Source of the DNA: Neobacillus drentensis
Lineage (GTDB): Bacteria; Bacillota; Bacilli; Bacillales; Cytobacillaceae
DNA: 64,000 nucleotides
Direction of reading: 5' to 3'
Assembly: GCF_021560175.1 (NCBI RefSeq)
Contig: NZ_CP091110.1
Span: forward strand, 2,160,001-2,224,000
Shown: positions 25,052 through 32,732 of the stretch, in pieces
Layout of the letters: every line of letters begins with the position of its first letter
Position numbering within the stretch: position 1 is the stretch's first letter
The notes under the pieces: model-generated
What the model saw: the letters and a program-made list of their open reading frames with translations, nothing else
Database searches by the model: none
What the model was told of the DNA's origin: nothing
Made by a program: the position numbers and the translations under genes

Positions 25052-26173
25052 ATGACAAAAAATGATGTACAAACGCAGGAACATTTAGATTTGTATTATG
25101 AGGGGATGAAGAAAAACCACTTGGGTCCACTCTGGTATGATCTTGGCCATATGGTTACAAAAGAACCTGTGCATGATGTTGAGCCCTATTTATGGAAATG
25201 GAAAACAATTCGTGAGTATGTACTGAAAGCTGGGGAGTTGCTAAAACCTGGTAAAGATGCAGAAAGGCGGGTTGTGTATCTTCAGAATCCAAGTCTATTA
25301 AAACATGGACTTGTCGGGTACGGAACGCATACTCTCTATGCTGGGATTCAGTTGCTGCTTCCAGGAGAAAATGCTCCTTCCCATCACCATTCACAGTCTG
25401 CCATTCGGTTCATTATTGAAGGGAGCGGAGCCTATACCGCCGTAAATGGGGAGAAAACCTATATGGAAAGAGGCGATATGGTTTTGACCCCTGCATGGAC
25501 ATGGCATGAACACAAGCATGAAGGAACCGAACCGGTATTTTGGCTTGATGGTCTGGATGTGGGGCTTGTTCGCACATTAGCTGCCTCCTTTTTTGAACCA
25601 TATGAAGAGGAAAACTATCCAATGGAAGCTCCTGAAAATTATTCAAACATGCAATTTTCAATGGGAGCTTTTAAAAAGCTGAACGAATCCAAACAGCCTG
25701 GCTATCCATCTCCCATTTATGGATACAAGTTTGATAGAGTAAAATATTTGCTAGATCAAATGAAGGAAACGGATCATGATCCATTTGATGGTTATGCGAT
25801 TGAATATATTAACCCAATAACAGGGGGCTCTGCTGATTCCCGTATTGGTACCATGATGCAAAAATTAAAATCAGGACAGCAAACAAAAGCACACCGGCAT
25901 GTGCATAGTGCTATTTACCATGTGCTTGAGGGGAATGGTTATACCGTTATTGATGGGCAAAAGTTTGAGTGGGAGAAGGGTGACTTCTTTATTTTACCGC
26001 CGTGGAGTCAGCATGAACACGTAAATACTGGATCTAGCGATGTCTATCTTTTCTCTTTTAATGATAAACCTGTTATGGAGAAATTGGAGCTTGAATATGG
26101 TGAGGCTTATCAAGACAATGGCGGTCATCAAGTAATTGAAAAGGTCTTTGTTCCAGATACTTCAGTTGAATAA
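25052..26173 (+). CDS. Gentisate 1,2-dioxygenase
   Basis: A 373-aa bicupin. The first cupin carries the iron ligands in SHHHSQSAIRFIIEG (H111-H113) and H152 in TWHEHKHEG; the second, probably structural, cupin has KAHRHVHSAIYHVLEG and QHEHVN. The N-terminal LGPLWYDL motif is typical of gentisate dioxygenases. The enzyme opens gentisate (2,5-dihydroxybenzoate) between C1 and C2 to maleylpyruvate. GGGAGTG precedes the ATG by 7 nt. The FAH-family hydrolase follows 15 bp downstream, which is the expected next step. Salicylate or 1-hydroxy-2-naphthoate dioxygenase are close relatives and cannot be fully excluded. Confidence 0.92.
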   Translation: MTKNDVQTQEHLDLYYEGMKKNHLGPLWYDLGHMVTKEPVHDVEPYLWKWKTIREYVLKAGELLKPGKDAERRVVYLQNPSLLKHGLVGYGTHTLYAGIQLLLPGENAPSHHHSQSAIRFIIEGSGAYTAVNGEKTYMERGDMVLTPAWTWHEHKHEGTEPVFWLDGLDVGLVRTLAASFFEPYEEENYPMEAPENYSNMQFSMGAFKKLNESKQPGYPSPIYGYKFDRVKYLLDQMKETDHDPFDGYAIEYINPITGGSADSRIGTMMQKLKSGQQTKAHRHVHSAIYHVLEGNGYTVIDGQKFEWEKGDFFILPPWSQHEHVNTGSSDVYLFSFNDKPVMEKLELEYGEAYQDNGGHQVIEKVFVPDTSVE

Positions 26174-26188
26174 GTAGGGGGATACAAA

Positions 26189-27058
26189 ATGAAAATTGCT
26201 ATTTTTAATGAAAATCTGCTTGGACTAGTAATGGGTGAAAGAGTAGCAGATATTTCTAGCGTGGTAGGGTGGGATACGGTTAATCCAAATGAATCATTTT
26301 TGAAGTTGGTAGAAAACTATCAGGATTTAAAAAGTAAAATTTACGCTGAGATTGAGTTTTGTCCTACGTATCATTTGTCAGAGGTGAAACTTAAGTCCCC
26401 TGTTCCTGAAACTAGAAAAATATGGGCAGCACCTGTTAATTATCGCAATCATCAACTAGAAATGAATAAAATGTTTAACAATGCACCTCGGACGATTGAA
26501 GAGATTAAACTGTTTTTAAAATCCCCAGAGTCGCTATCAGGGCCAGCAGATCCGATTTTACTGCCAATCAAGGGGCGGAGAACGGACCATGAGGCTGAAC
26601 TAGGTTATGTTGTTGGAAAGAAGGCAAAAAATGTTCCGGCATCTGAAGCCAAGGATTACATTTTCGGTTATTTCGCTTTGTTGGATATTTCTATTAGAGG
26701 TAACGAAGAAAGAACATGGCGAAAATCGTTTGATACGTTTACACCGATTGGTCCATGGATTGTGACGGCAGATGAGATTGAGGATCCTAATGATTTAGCA
26801 ATGAAGCTATGGGTAAATGATGAAATACGTCAGGATGGCAGTACCAAGCACTTGATCTATGATTGTTACCAATGTTTTGAAGCAGCCAATCAAAATATGA
26901 CACTTCATCCTGGTGATATTATTGCCACGGGTACCCCTGAAGGAGTGGGGCCAATCAAGGCTGGCGATTGCGTTCGAATTGAGATTGAAAAAGTTGGGGC
27001 GTTTACCGTCAATGTCCAATATGCGGAGAAAGTTGTAACGGAATATTGCGTCAGGTAA
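26189..27058 (+). CDS. FAH-family hydrolase (maleylpyruvate or fumarylpyruvate hydrolase)
   Basis: A 289-aa fumarylacetoacetate-hydrolase-family protein. The metal-binding Glu pair is E135 and E137 (DHEAELGYV) with D166 (LLDISIR), and the signature FDTFTPIGPW is at 181-190. It should cleave the ring-fission product to pyruvate plus maleate or fumarate. No glutathione-, mycothiol- or DinB-type maleylpyruvate isomerase gene is recognised nearby, so it may act directly on maleylpyruvate, or an unknown protein supplies the isomerase. It is cotranscribed with gentisate dioxygenase. Confidence 0.87.
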   Translation: MKIAIFNENLLGLVMGERVADISSVVGWDTVNPNESFLKLVENYQDLKSKIYAEIEFCPTYHLSEVKLKSPVPETRKIWAAPVNYRNHQLEMNKMFNNAPRTIEEIKLFLKSPESLSGPADPILLPIKGRRTDHEAELGYVVGKKAKNVPASEAKDYIFGYFALLDISIRGNEERTWRKSFDTFTPIGPWIVTADEIEDPNDLAMKLWVNDEIRQDGSTKHLIYDCYQCFEAANQNMTLHPGDIIATGTPEGVGPIKAGDCVRIEIEKVGAFTVNVQYAEKVVTEYCVR

Positions 27059-27074
27059 ATAAGTTAGCTGAATG

Positions 27075-27115
27075 ATCCCTTATGAAGGAGTATATCCTTC
27101 GTGAGTGATTTTTTG
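27075..27115 (+). terminator. Terminator after the FAH-family gene
   Basis: Stem with core GAAGGA / TCCTTC, extended by CTTA/TGAG and ATC/GAT pairs, followed by TTTTTT. Confidence 0.8.
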
Positions 27116-27198
27116 TTAAATAATGTCAATGCTAATCCGTGATTTACAAGAAACTCCGTCGCCGATAAGGTTGATTGTCTACCGAAAAGTTAGAATTA

Positions 27199-27259
27199 CT
27201 AGAATCGCGGTCGTTAATAGACAACGACATATTATTCTAGCAATCCCATTTCTTATAAT
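27199..27259 (+). promoter_or_regulatory. Nested inverted repeat at the monooxygenase promoter
   Basis: CTAGAAT / ATTCTAG (27199-27205, 27234-27240) encloses GTCGTT / AACGAC (27210-27215, 27223-27228). A TATAAT lies at 27254-27259, so the outer arm covers the -35 region. This looks like an operator different from the box used at the four other promoters. Confidence 0.5.
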
Positions 27260-27304
27260 TAACTTAACAAATAATAAAACATTTCAAAAGGGGAGCGAAA
27301 CAGC

Positions 27305-28531
27305 ATGGTAAAAAATAAATGTGATGTGATTGTAGTAGGAGCTGGTCCTGTTGGTCTCACAGCAGCTCTTGCATTAAAACAAAAGGGAATTTCATCTGTT
27401 GTGATTGAGGCGGACCCGTTTGGGCGTCCACGCCCTGGAAGCAGAGCCATCTATATCCACAATGCCACACTTAACCATCTGGAAGAAACATACCCAGGAT
27501 TAGGCTTTACATTAGCCCGTAATGGGATCATCTGGCCAATCAATCGAACTCTATATAAAGGTAAAGAAGTATACGTTCGCAATTATGGTATCACCAATAA
27601 CCAAGATCCAACTAAATTGCCGCATTTTACTTCTCTTCATCAGGATGAAATTGAAAAACACCTATATGAAGCGTGCGTTGAAGCCGGGGTAGAGGTAATT
27701 TGGGATTTGCCTGTAGCTAAACTTGATATTAGTGATAATGGGGTCGTCGTCACCAATGTATCGGGTGAAGTTTGGGAAGCACAGTATGTTATCGGGTGCG
27801 ATGGTGCCCGCTCTGTTGTAAGACAACAAGCAGGATTGACCTTTGAAGGGCCTAGGACGGAGGATACATTCTTAGTACTGGATGTAAAAGAAGACGAAGA
27901 GAACCCTCTGCCGCTAGAACGTACCTTCCATTATCAGCATCCTGCAACAGATGGAAGAAATGTGATGTTTGTTCCATTTAAAGGAGGTTGGCGTGTTGAC
28001 CTTCAATTGTTAGAAGGTGACAACCCAGACGATTTTACTAGCATCGAAGGTGTAAAACAGTGGCTCCCAAAGGTGATGGATCCTAAGTATGCGGAACGGG
28101 TTACATGGGTATCGACTTATCGATTCCACCAGGTAGTTGCCAATTCCTTTACCGATGAAAAGCACCGAGTTTTACTCGCTGGAGAAGCCGCTCATTTATT
28201 TGCTCCATTTGGTGCTCGGGGTCTTAATTCAGGTGTTCCAGATGCTCTCAAGGCAATAGCTGGAATTGAAAAAGCACTTGACTCCCATTCAGAGGAGGAC
28301 CGAAGACAGGCAATTCATTTAGCTGCTAATGAACGATATATTGCTGCCAATTGGAATCGTGACTGTTCAACCACAGCGCTGCATCACCTGCAAGGGAACT
28401 CTCCGGAGATGAATATGAAACGTGAACTTGCTGCTTCACTTGTTTCGATTGTACCAAGATTAGGCCGGTGGTTAGAAGAGGGTCCCTATGGTCCTAAATT
28501 TGGTCCGCCGGAATTAACGACAAAATATTAA
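27305..28531 (+). CDS. FAD-dependent aromatic monooxygenase
   Basis: A 408-aa class A flavoprotein hydroxylase. The dinucleotide motif GAGPVGLTAALAL is at 12-24, the DG motif GCDGARS at 164-170 and the GD-type motif as GEAAH at 293-297 (Glu in place of the usual Asp). It hydroxylates an aromatic ring using NAD(P)H and O2. In a gentisate cluster it most likely makes gentisate from 3-hydroxybenzoate (6-hydroxylase) or gentisyl-CoA from salicylyl-CoA (as SdgC of Streptomyces does). A CoA ligase and a 4HBT thioesterase nearby favour the CoA-linked version. Substrate is not settled by sequence. Confidence 0.85.
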   Translation: MVKNKCDVIVVGAGPVGLTAALALKQKGISSVVIEADPFGRPRPGSRAIYIHNATLNHLEETYPGLGFTLARNGIIWPINRTLYKGKEVYVRNYGITNNQDPTKLPHFTSLHQDEIEKHLYEACVEAGVEVIWDLPVAKLDISDNGVVVTNVSGEVWEAQYVIGCDGARSVVRQQAGLTFEGPRTEDTFLVLDVKEDEENPLPLERTFHYQHPATDGRNVMFVPFKGGWRVDLQLLEGDNPDDFTSIEGVKQWLPKVMDPKYAERVTWVSTYRFHQVVANSFTDEKHRVLLAGEAAHLFAPFGARGLNSGVPDALKAIAGIEKALDSHSEEDRRQAIHLAANERYIAANWNRDCSTTALHHLQGNSPEMNMKRELAASLVSIVPRLGRWLEEGPYGPKFGPPELTTKY

Positions 28532-28554
28532 TCTGCGTGAAAGGAGAGAATAGA

Positions 28555-29112
28555 ATGGCAGTGGCACAGTTAATGAATGAAGGAAAATATGGTCTTACAG
28601 CTCGGTTGGTAAATGAGTTAATTGAAAAACTAACCTCGATTAACTGGTATTCAAAAGCAGGTCAATATAATCCGGATGTGGAAGGCAAACTAGCCAGGTT
28701 TATGAGTGGTCTTGGTGTTCATAATTATGAAATTAAATGGATTACAAAAGGACAGACCGCTGAAACAATTGAAAAACTTTCATTTGAAAATAGTGAACTT
28801 TGGGAAGTTATGAAAGAATTACCTGGTCAGCTTAGTAATAAGATAGATAGCCTAGGTCACCAACAACTTCTAATTGATGTTGTGGATAAGGTCCCAGAGG
28901 CTGTGTTTCATGGAGTATATAAACATGCTTACGAGGCTTTTAATCAAGAGAATACGATTAAATTTCTAGTTGGTCATGCGATGTATATATGTATACTTGC
29001 CTGCACAGCTGAACTTGCTGATGAAAAAGAAATGATTTCAATTTTAGTAAACATTTTAAATGAAGGACATCTTCCGTTAGGACCAAACGGTAATACCTTT
29101 TACCTTTTATAA
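28555..29112 (+). CDS. Unrecognised 185-aa protein in the gentisate gene cluster
   Basis: A 185-residue, mostly helical soluble protein that I cannot assign to a family. Features seen are NWYSKAGQYNP near residue 24, a His/Cys-containing C-terminal third (VGHAMYICILACTAELADEKE, about 142-162) and the end LPLGPNGNTFYLL. There is no signal peptide. AAAGGAGAG lies 7 nt before the ATG, and it follows the monooxygenase by 23 bp, so the two form one operon. The cluster lacks a recognised maleylpyruvate isomerase and a flavin reductase partner, so this protein may fill a missing step or assist the hydroxylase. Both ideas are speculative. Confidence 0.75.
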   Translation: MAVAQLMNEGKYGLTARLVNELIEKLTSINWYSKAGQYNPDVEGKLARFMSGLGVHNYEIKWITKGQTAETIEKLSFENSELWEVMKELPGQLSNKIDSLGHQQLLIDVVDKVPEAVFHGVYKHAYEAFNQENTIKFLVGHAMYICILACTAELADEKEMISILVNILNEGHLPLGPNGNTFYLL

Positions 29113-29123
29113 AGATAATAATG

Positions 29124-29160
29124 AATCAGCCCTGCGAGTTTAAAAGGGCTGATTTTATTT
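29124..29160 (+). terminator. Terminator after the 185-aa protein gene
   Basis: AATCAGCCCT / AGGGCTGATT 10-bp stem, then TTATTT. Confidence 0.88.
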
Positions 29161-29244
29161 CTCAACCGTAATAAACCCTCCAAACCGTTATATGTATTAA
29201 AGCATAAACAAATTCAACAATATTAACGAAGAATAGTGGTGTTT

Positions 29245-29290
29245 TTCCTATATAGTGCGGATAACAAAATGTAAGTTAAGTCATTACAAT
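29245..29290 (+). promoter_or_regulatory. Promoter with conserved box, site 4 (thiolase)
   Basis: TTTTCCTATATAGTGCGGAT aligns with the other three boxes (half-site less perfect); TACAAT is at 29285-29290, 31 bp from the box centre at 29254. The fixed spacing supports the match. Confidence 0.6.
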
Positions 29291-29352
29291 AAAAATAAGA
29301 TCTTGAAAAAAGAGATTTTAATAGAAATAGAATAAGTTATTTTATATAAAAA

Positions 29353-29366
29353 TGAAAGCGTTTTGA
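29353..29366. promoter_or_regulatory. cre-like box before the thiolase gene
   Basis: TGAAAGCGTTTTGA matches the cre consensus TGAAAGCGYTWWCA except for the C near the end. It abuts the ribosome binding site of the thiolase gene. Confidence 0.45.
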
Positions 29367-29382
29367 AAAGGAGATGGAGAAG

Positions 29383-30558
29383 ATGAGCAATATCGTTTTA
29401 GTAGAAGGGGCTAGAACCGCATTTACAGAAATATCTGGGACATTCAAAGGTATATCTGCAACAGATCTAGGTGCAGAGGCAGCAAGAGGGGCGATTCGAA
29501 AAGCAAATATCAATCCGGAAGACATTGATCAGGTGGTCTTCGCAAATGTTCAGCAGTCTAGTAAAGATGCTCATCTTTTAGCGAGGCATGTTGGCTTAAA
29601 GGCAGGGCTGCCAATCCATGTACCAGGGTTAACTATAAATCGTCTATGTGGAAGTGGTGTAGAAGCGATTCTAACGGCAGCACGTTACATTTTGACAGGG
29701 GAAGCAAGGGCTGTACTTGCTGGAGGAACAGAGAGCATGAGTAATGTGCCCCATGTCATTCCAGGGATGAGATGGGGGAGTCCGCTAGGCGGACCAGTTA
29801 TTGAGGACTGGGTATGGGATGGTTTATACGATACAGTAGGCGGCTGTACCATGGCTGATACAGCAGAAAATTTGGCGGAAAAATATGAGATTACGCGTAA
29901 AGAGGTCGATCAACACGCACTTTCTAGTCATGAACTGGCCTTAGCAGCGATTGAAAAAGGTTATTTACAAGAAGAAATTATACCAGTAACCGTACAAGGC
30001 AGAAAAGAAGAAATCATTGTGGACCGTGATGAACATGTCCGAAAAACAAGTCTGGAAAAACTAGCGAAATTAAAGCCTCGGTTTATCGAAAATGGTGTGG
30101 TTACTCCTGGCAATGCAAGCGGGATGGTAGATGGAGCTGCGGCTGTGATTGTTACTTCAAGTGACTATGCAGAAGAAAAAGGATTAAAACCACTCGCAAG
30201 ACTTGTGTCATGGAGTGTGGTTGGAGTTGACCCTAAATATATGGGGATCGGTCCTGTTCCTGCGATTCAAACTGCGTTGAAAAAAGCAGATCTGAAGGTT
30301 GAAGACTTAGATTTAATCGAAATCAACGAAGCTTTCTCAGCACAATATTTAGCATGTCAAAAAGTATTAGGTTTCGATCCGGCAATTGGAAATGTCAATG
30401 GGGGAGCGATTGCGCTTGGACATCCACTGGCGGCAAGCGGTACTAGAATTACATTATCGTTAATCTATGAATTACAACGAAGAAACGCACGATTCGGTGT
30501 ATCTGCTGTTTGTATTGGCGGCGGGCAAGGAATTGCCTCGATTTGGGAACGTATCTAA
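29383..30558 (+). CDS. Acetyl-CoA acyltransferase (thiolase)
   Basis: A 391-aa degradative thiolase. The nucleophile is C89 (NRLCGSGVEA), with H347 (GGAIALGHPLAASGTR) and the second Cys C377 (CIGGGQG). It cleaves a 3-ketoacyl-CoA with CoA; for an aryl substrate the products are acetyl-CoA and a hydroxybenzoyl-CoA. The start MSNIVLVEGARTAF is the usual thiolase start; an ATG three codons earlier is too near the AAAGGAG site. It has its own promoter with the regulon box and its own terminator. It completes the side-chain beta-oxidation set with the ligase, dehydrogenase, hydratase and 3-hydroxyacyl-CoA dehydrogenase. Confidence 0.92.
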   Translation: MSNIVLVEGARTAFTEISGTFKGISATDLGAEAARGAIRKANINPEDIDQVVFANVQQSSKDAHLLARHVGLKAGLPIHVPGLTINRLCGSGVEAILTAARYILTGEARAVLAGGTESMSNVPHVIPGMRWGSPLGGPVIEDWVWDGLYDTVGGCTMADTAENLAEKYEITRKEVDQHALSSHELALAAIEKGYLQEEIIPVTVQGRKEEIIVDRDEHVRKTSLEKLAKLKPRFIENGVVTPGNASGMVDGAAAVIVTSSDYAEEKGLKPLARLVSWSVVGVDPKYMGIGPVPAIQTALKKADLKVEDLDLIEINEAFSAQYLACQKVLGFDPAIGNVNGGAIALGHPLAASGTRITLSLIYELQRRNARFGVSAVCIGGGQGIASIWERI

Positions 30559-30573
30559 AACATTTAAAACAAC

Positions 30574-30606
30574 GAACCAATCTGTTTAAAATGATTGGTT
30601 CTTTTT
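30574..30606 (+). terminator. Terminator after the thiolase gene
   Basis: GAACCAATC / GATTGGTTC 9-bp stem followed by TTTTT. Confidence 0.88.
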
Positions 30607-30850
30607 CCAACCATTGCTCTTGCATAAAACGTTCTAATTGCCGTGAATAAACACCATTTGATTCAAACACAAAGTAAGGCTGGTCCCCATATCCTTCGAT
30701 TAATTCCCCAATCCCAACTCAAAGCTTCTCAAACTCAGGTTTGCTGTGCTTAATTTCACCTTCAAAAATACACTTTTTTAAAGCATTGTATACAGGGTAG
30801 GCCTGCGCCTCCTTAGTCAATAGTAAAAGAATTGGGGATCTTACTAGAGA
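30600..30850 (-). pseudogene. IS110-type transposase remnant
   Basis: On the minus strand the conceptual translation reads EAQAYPVYNALKKCIFEGE, then a stop codon, then YFVFESNGVYSRQLERFMQE. The phrase VFES-GVYSRxLERF resembles the RuvC-like N-terminal part of IS110-family transposases. The frame is cut by an in-frame TGA, and neither the start nor the C-terminal part is present. It marks the right edge of the aromatic block and suggests past mobile-element activity. No terminal repeats were found. Confidence 0.5.
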
Positions 30851-30897
30851 GAATTCTATAACATTTCGTAAACGAAACAAAGATTAAATAAATTAAC

Positions 30898-31722
30898 TTA
30901 GTTAGGACGCTGCTTCTCTTTGGACCGGGCACTCTGGCTGAATTCGCTTGGAGTCAGACCTACATACTTGCGGAACTGCCGGGTAAAATGGTTGTAATTC
31001 TGAAAGCCTACGTCATGGGCTGCTTCCGTTGCATTCCGATTCGTATGTGCAAGAAGTAAGGCGGCCTGCTTAATTCGCATTCGATTAAGTGCCTCCACAA
31101 TTGATTCGCCGGTATATTCTTTAAATAAATGCGACAGTCTCGATGCGGAGAGCCCCACACTGCGTGCCAGTTCCTCGACTCGAACCGTCTCCTGCATCCG
31201 CTGGGCGAGCAAATACAGCGTTTCTTCAATTCGAGGGTCAACCCCGCTGGTTTGCTGCTTTGCGAGCAGCATTAGAATCTCCCGCAGTGCACTCAAGCAG
31301 AGCTCGTGCCAATAAGCGGCACGTTCCCGGGAGTCAGACAGAATACGGAGAAAAGCGTGGTAGATACGCTCCCGAACCGCTTGCTGCTCAATTTGCCGGA
31401 TGGTCAGCGCATCAATTGGCAGAAGACTCGCATCCATGAACCCGCCAGTAAAATGCGCCCAAACAAAATGCCACCTTTTTCCTTTAGGTGTACCGTAACG
31501 ATGGGGTGTTCCCGGCTTTAACAGTGCTATGTCACCGACCCTTACCCGTAGTTCGCGGCCGTCTGCCTCGAAATAACCTTCACCATCTAGTGTGTACGTG
31601 ATTAGCCAGTCACTCATGCCGTCCGGACGAACGGTAGAATAGGTTTCGTGCTCATGAAAATGCCCGGCAATCACCATACCGTTGGCCAATCCGTCATAAT
31701 TAGAAGGGCGGTCAAGCTCCAT
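30898..31722 (-). CDS. AraC-family transcriptional regulator
   Basis: A 274-aa regulator with an N-terminal cupin-like AraC sensing domain (about 20-110; VGDIALLKPGTPHRYGTPKG) and two C-terminal HTH motifs (VEELARSVGLSASRLSHLF, then NATEAAHDVGFQNYNHFTRQF). GGGGGGA precedes the ATG. It is divergent from the PhyH-type dioxygenase and isomerase genes and probably controls them in response to a sugar or polyol-like ligand. The DNA is clearly more GC-rich than the flanks and resembles Paenibacillus-type genes, so transfer is likely. Confidence 0.88.
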   Translation of the reverse strand: MELDRPSNYDGLANGMVIAGHFHEHETYSTVRPDGMSDWLITYTLDGEGYFEADGRELRVRVGDIALLKPGTPHRYGTPKGKRWHFVWAHFTGGFMDASLLPIDALTIRQIEQQAVRERIYHAFLRILSDSRERAAYWHELCLSALREILMLLAKQQTSGVDPRIEETLYLLAQRMQETVRVEELARSVGLSASRLSHLFKEYTGESIVEALNRMRIKQAALLLAHTNRNATEAAHDVGFQNYNHFTRQFRKYVGLTPSEFSQSARSKEKQRPN

Positions 31723-31922
31723 GGTTATCCCCCTTTTCTTAGAAGTACTTTATTAAGATTAGTTTAGTTTAACTGTCGGCGGCAAACAAGTGGAATTGTT
31801 GAGATATAGCAGAATCGTATGCATTGTTAGCAAGATCCATCCTTCTTCTACTCCTTATTCCAACTATATAATAAAGACAGTGATATATGTCACTTATAGT
31901 AGAAATAGGGGAGGGTAAAGAA

Positions 31923-32732
31923 GTGGTATATAAGAACCGAGTACTAACGGATGAGCAAAAGGGTAAGTTTGAAACGGAAGGTTATTTAATCGTAAAAGGA
32001 TTGTTTACGGAGGAGCAACTGGCGGAGATTGACCAAACCTTTGAGGACATTAGCCGTCAGGCAATCCCGGGTCATTTTGAACCAGATTTGCAGCAGGAAA
32101 CGATTGACCCGCTAAAACGGTATCCGAGGGTCATGCATCCGCACCAGTTTAATGAAACGGCTAAACGCTATATGCTGCATCCACAGGTAATGGATGTACT
32201 TGCTGATTTGTATGAGGAAGAACCGTTGGCTGCCCAAAGTATGTTTTATTATAAACCTCCCGGCGCACGGGGGCAGGCTCTTCATCAGGATAACTTTTAT
32301 TTAAAAGTCGAGCCGGGTAACTGCATTGCCGCTTGGACGGCGATCGATGCCGCGGATGAGCAGAACGGCGGGCTGTTAGTTGTGCCAAAGACGAGTGCCT
32401 ATGATATTGTTTGTCCTGAATTGTCCGATGCCAAGGAATCGTTCACTACCCACTACGTGAAGCCGCCGAAGGACCAGAAGGCCATTCCGGCTGTGATGGA
32501 CAGGGGCGATGTGCTCTTTTTCAATGGGAACCTGATTCACGGTTCATACCGCAATAAGACAAAAGATCGTTTCCGCCGCTCGTTCATTTGCCACTATGCC
32601 AACAGCTCGGCCACGCGTATTGCCACGTATTATCGTCCGCTGTTCAAAGTTGACGGCACCGAGGTGGAACTGGAGACCAATCCGAATGGAGGTCCGTGTG
32701 GAGTTGAATATGAATCACCATATATCCACTAA
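31923..32732 (+). CDS. Phytanoyl-CoA dioxygenase (PhyH) family protein
   Basis: A 269-aa Fe(II)/2-oxoglutarate dioxygenase. The metal triad is H121-x-D123 (ALHQDNFYL) and H206 (NLIHGSYR), with Arg residues after RNKTKDRFRR available for 2-oxoglutarate. The start is GTG at 31923 because AGGGGAGGG lies 7 nt upstream; an ATG 36 nt earlier has no site. Bacterial PhyH proteins hydroxylate small metabolites, and the substrate here is unknown. It overlaps the isomerase gene by about 20 nt, so the two are translationally coupled and likely act on one compound. Confidence 0.85.
   Translation: MVYKNRVLTDEQKGKFETEGYLIVKGLFTEEQLAEIDQTFEDISRQAIPGHFEPDLQQETIDPLKRYPRVMHPHQFNETAKRYMLHPQVMDVLADLYEEEPLAAQSMFYYKPPGARGQALHQDNFYLKVEPGNCIAAWTAIDAADEQNGGLLVVPKTSAYDIVCPELSDAKESFTTHYVKPPKDQKAIPAVMDRGDVLFFNGNLIHGSYRNKTKDRFRRSFICHYANSSATRIATYYRPLFKVDGTEVELETNPNGGPCGVEYESPYIH

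Noticed and set aside
31143-31521. Plus-strand frames over the AraC gene
   Set aside because: Long open frames are expected by chance in GC-rich DNA opposite a real gene; no ribosome binding site.
32596-32709. Upstream extension of the TIM-barrel gene
   Set aside because: It lies inside the PhyH gene, has no start signal and the family begins near MSWWGM.
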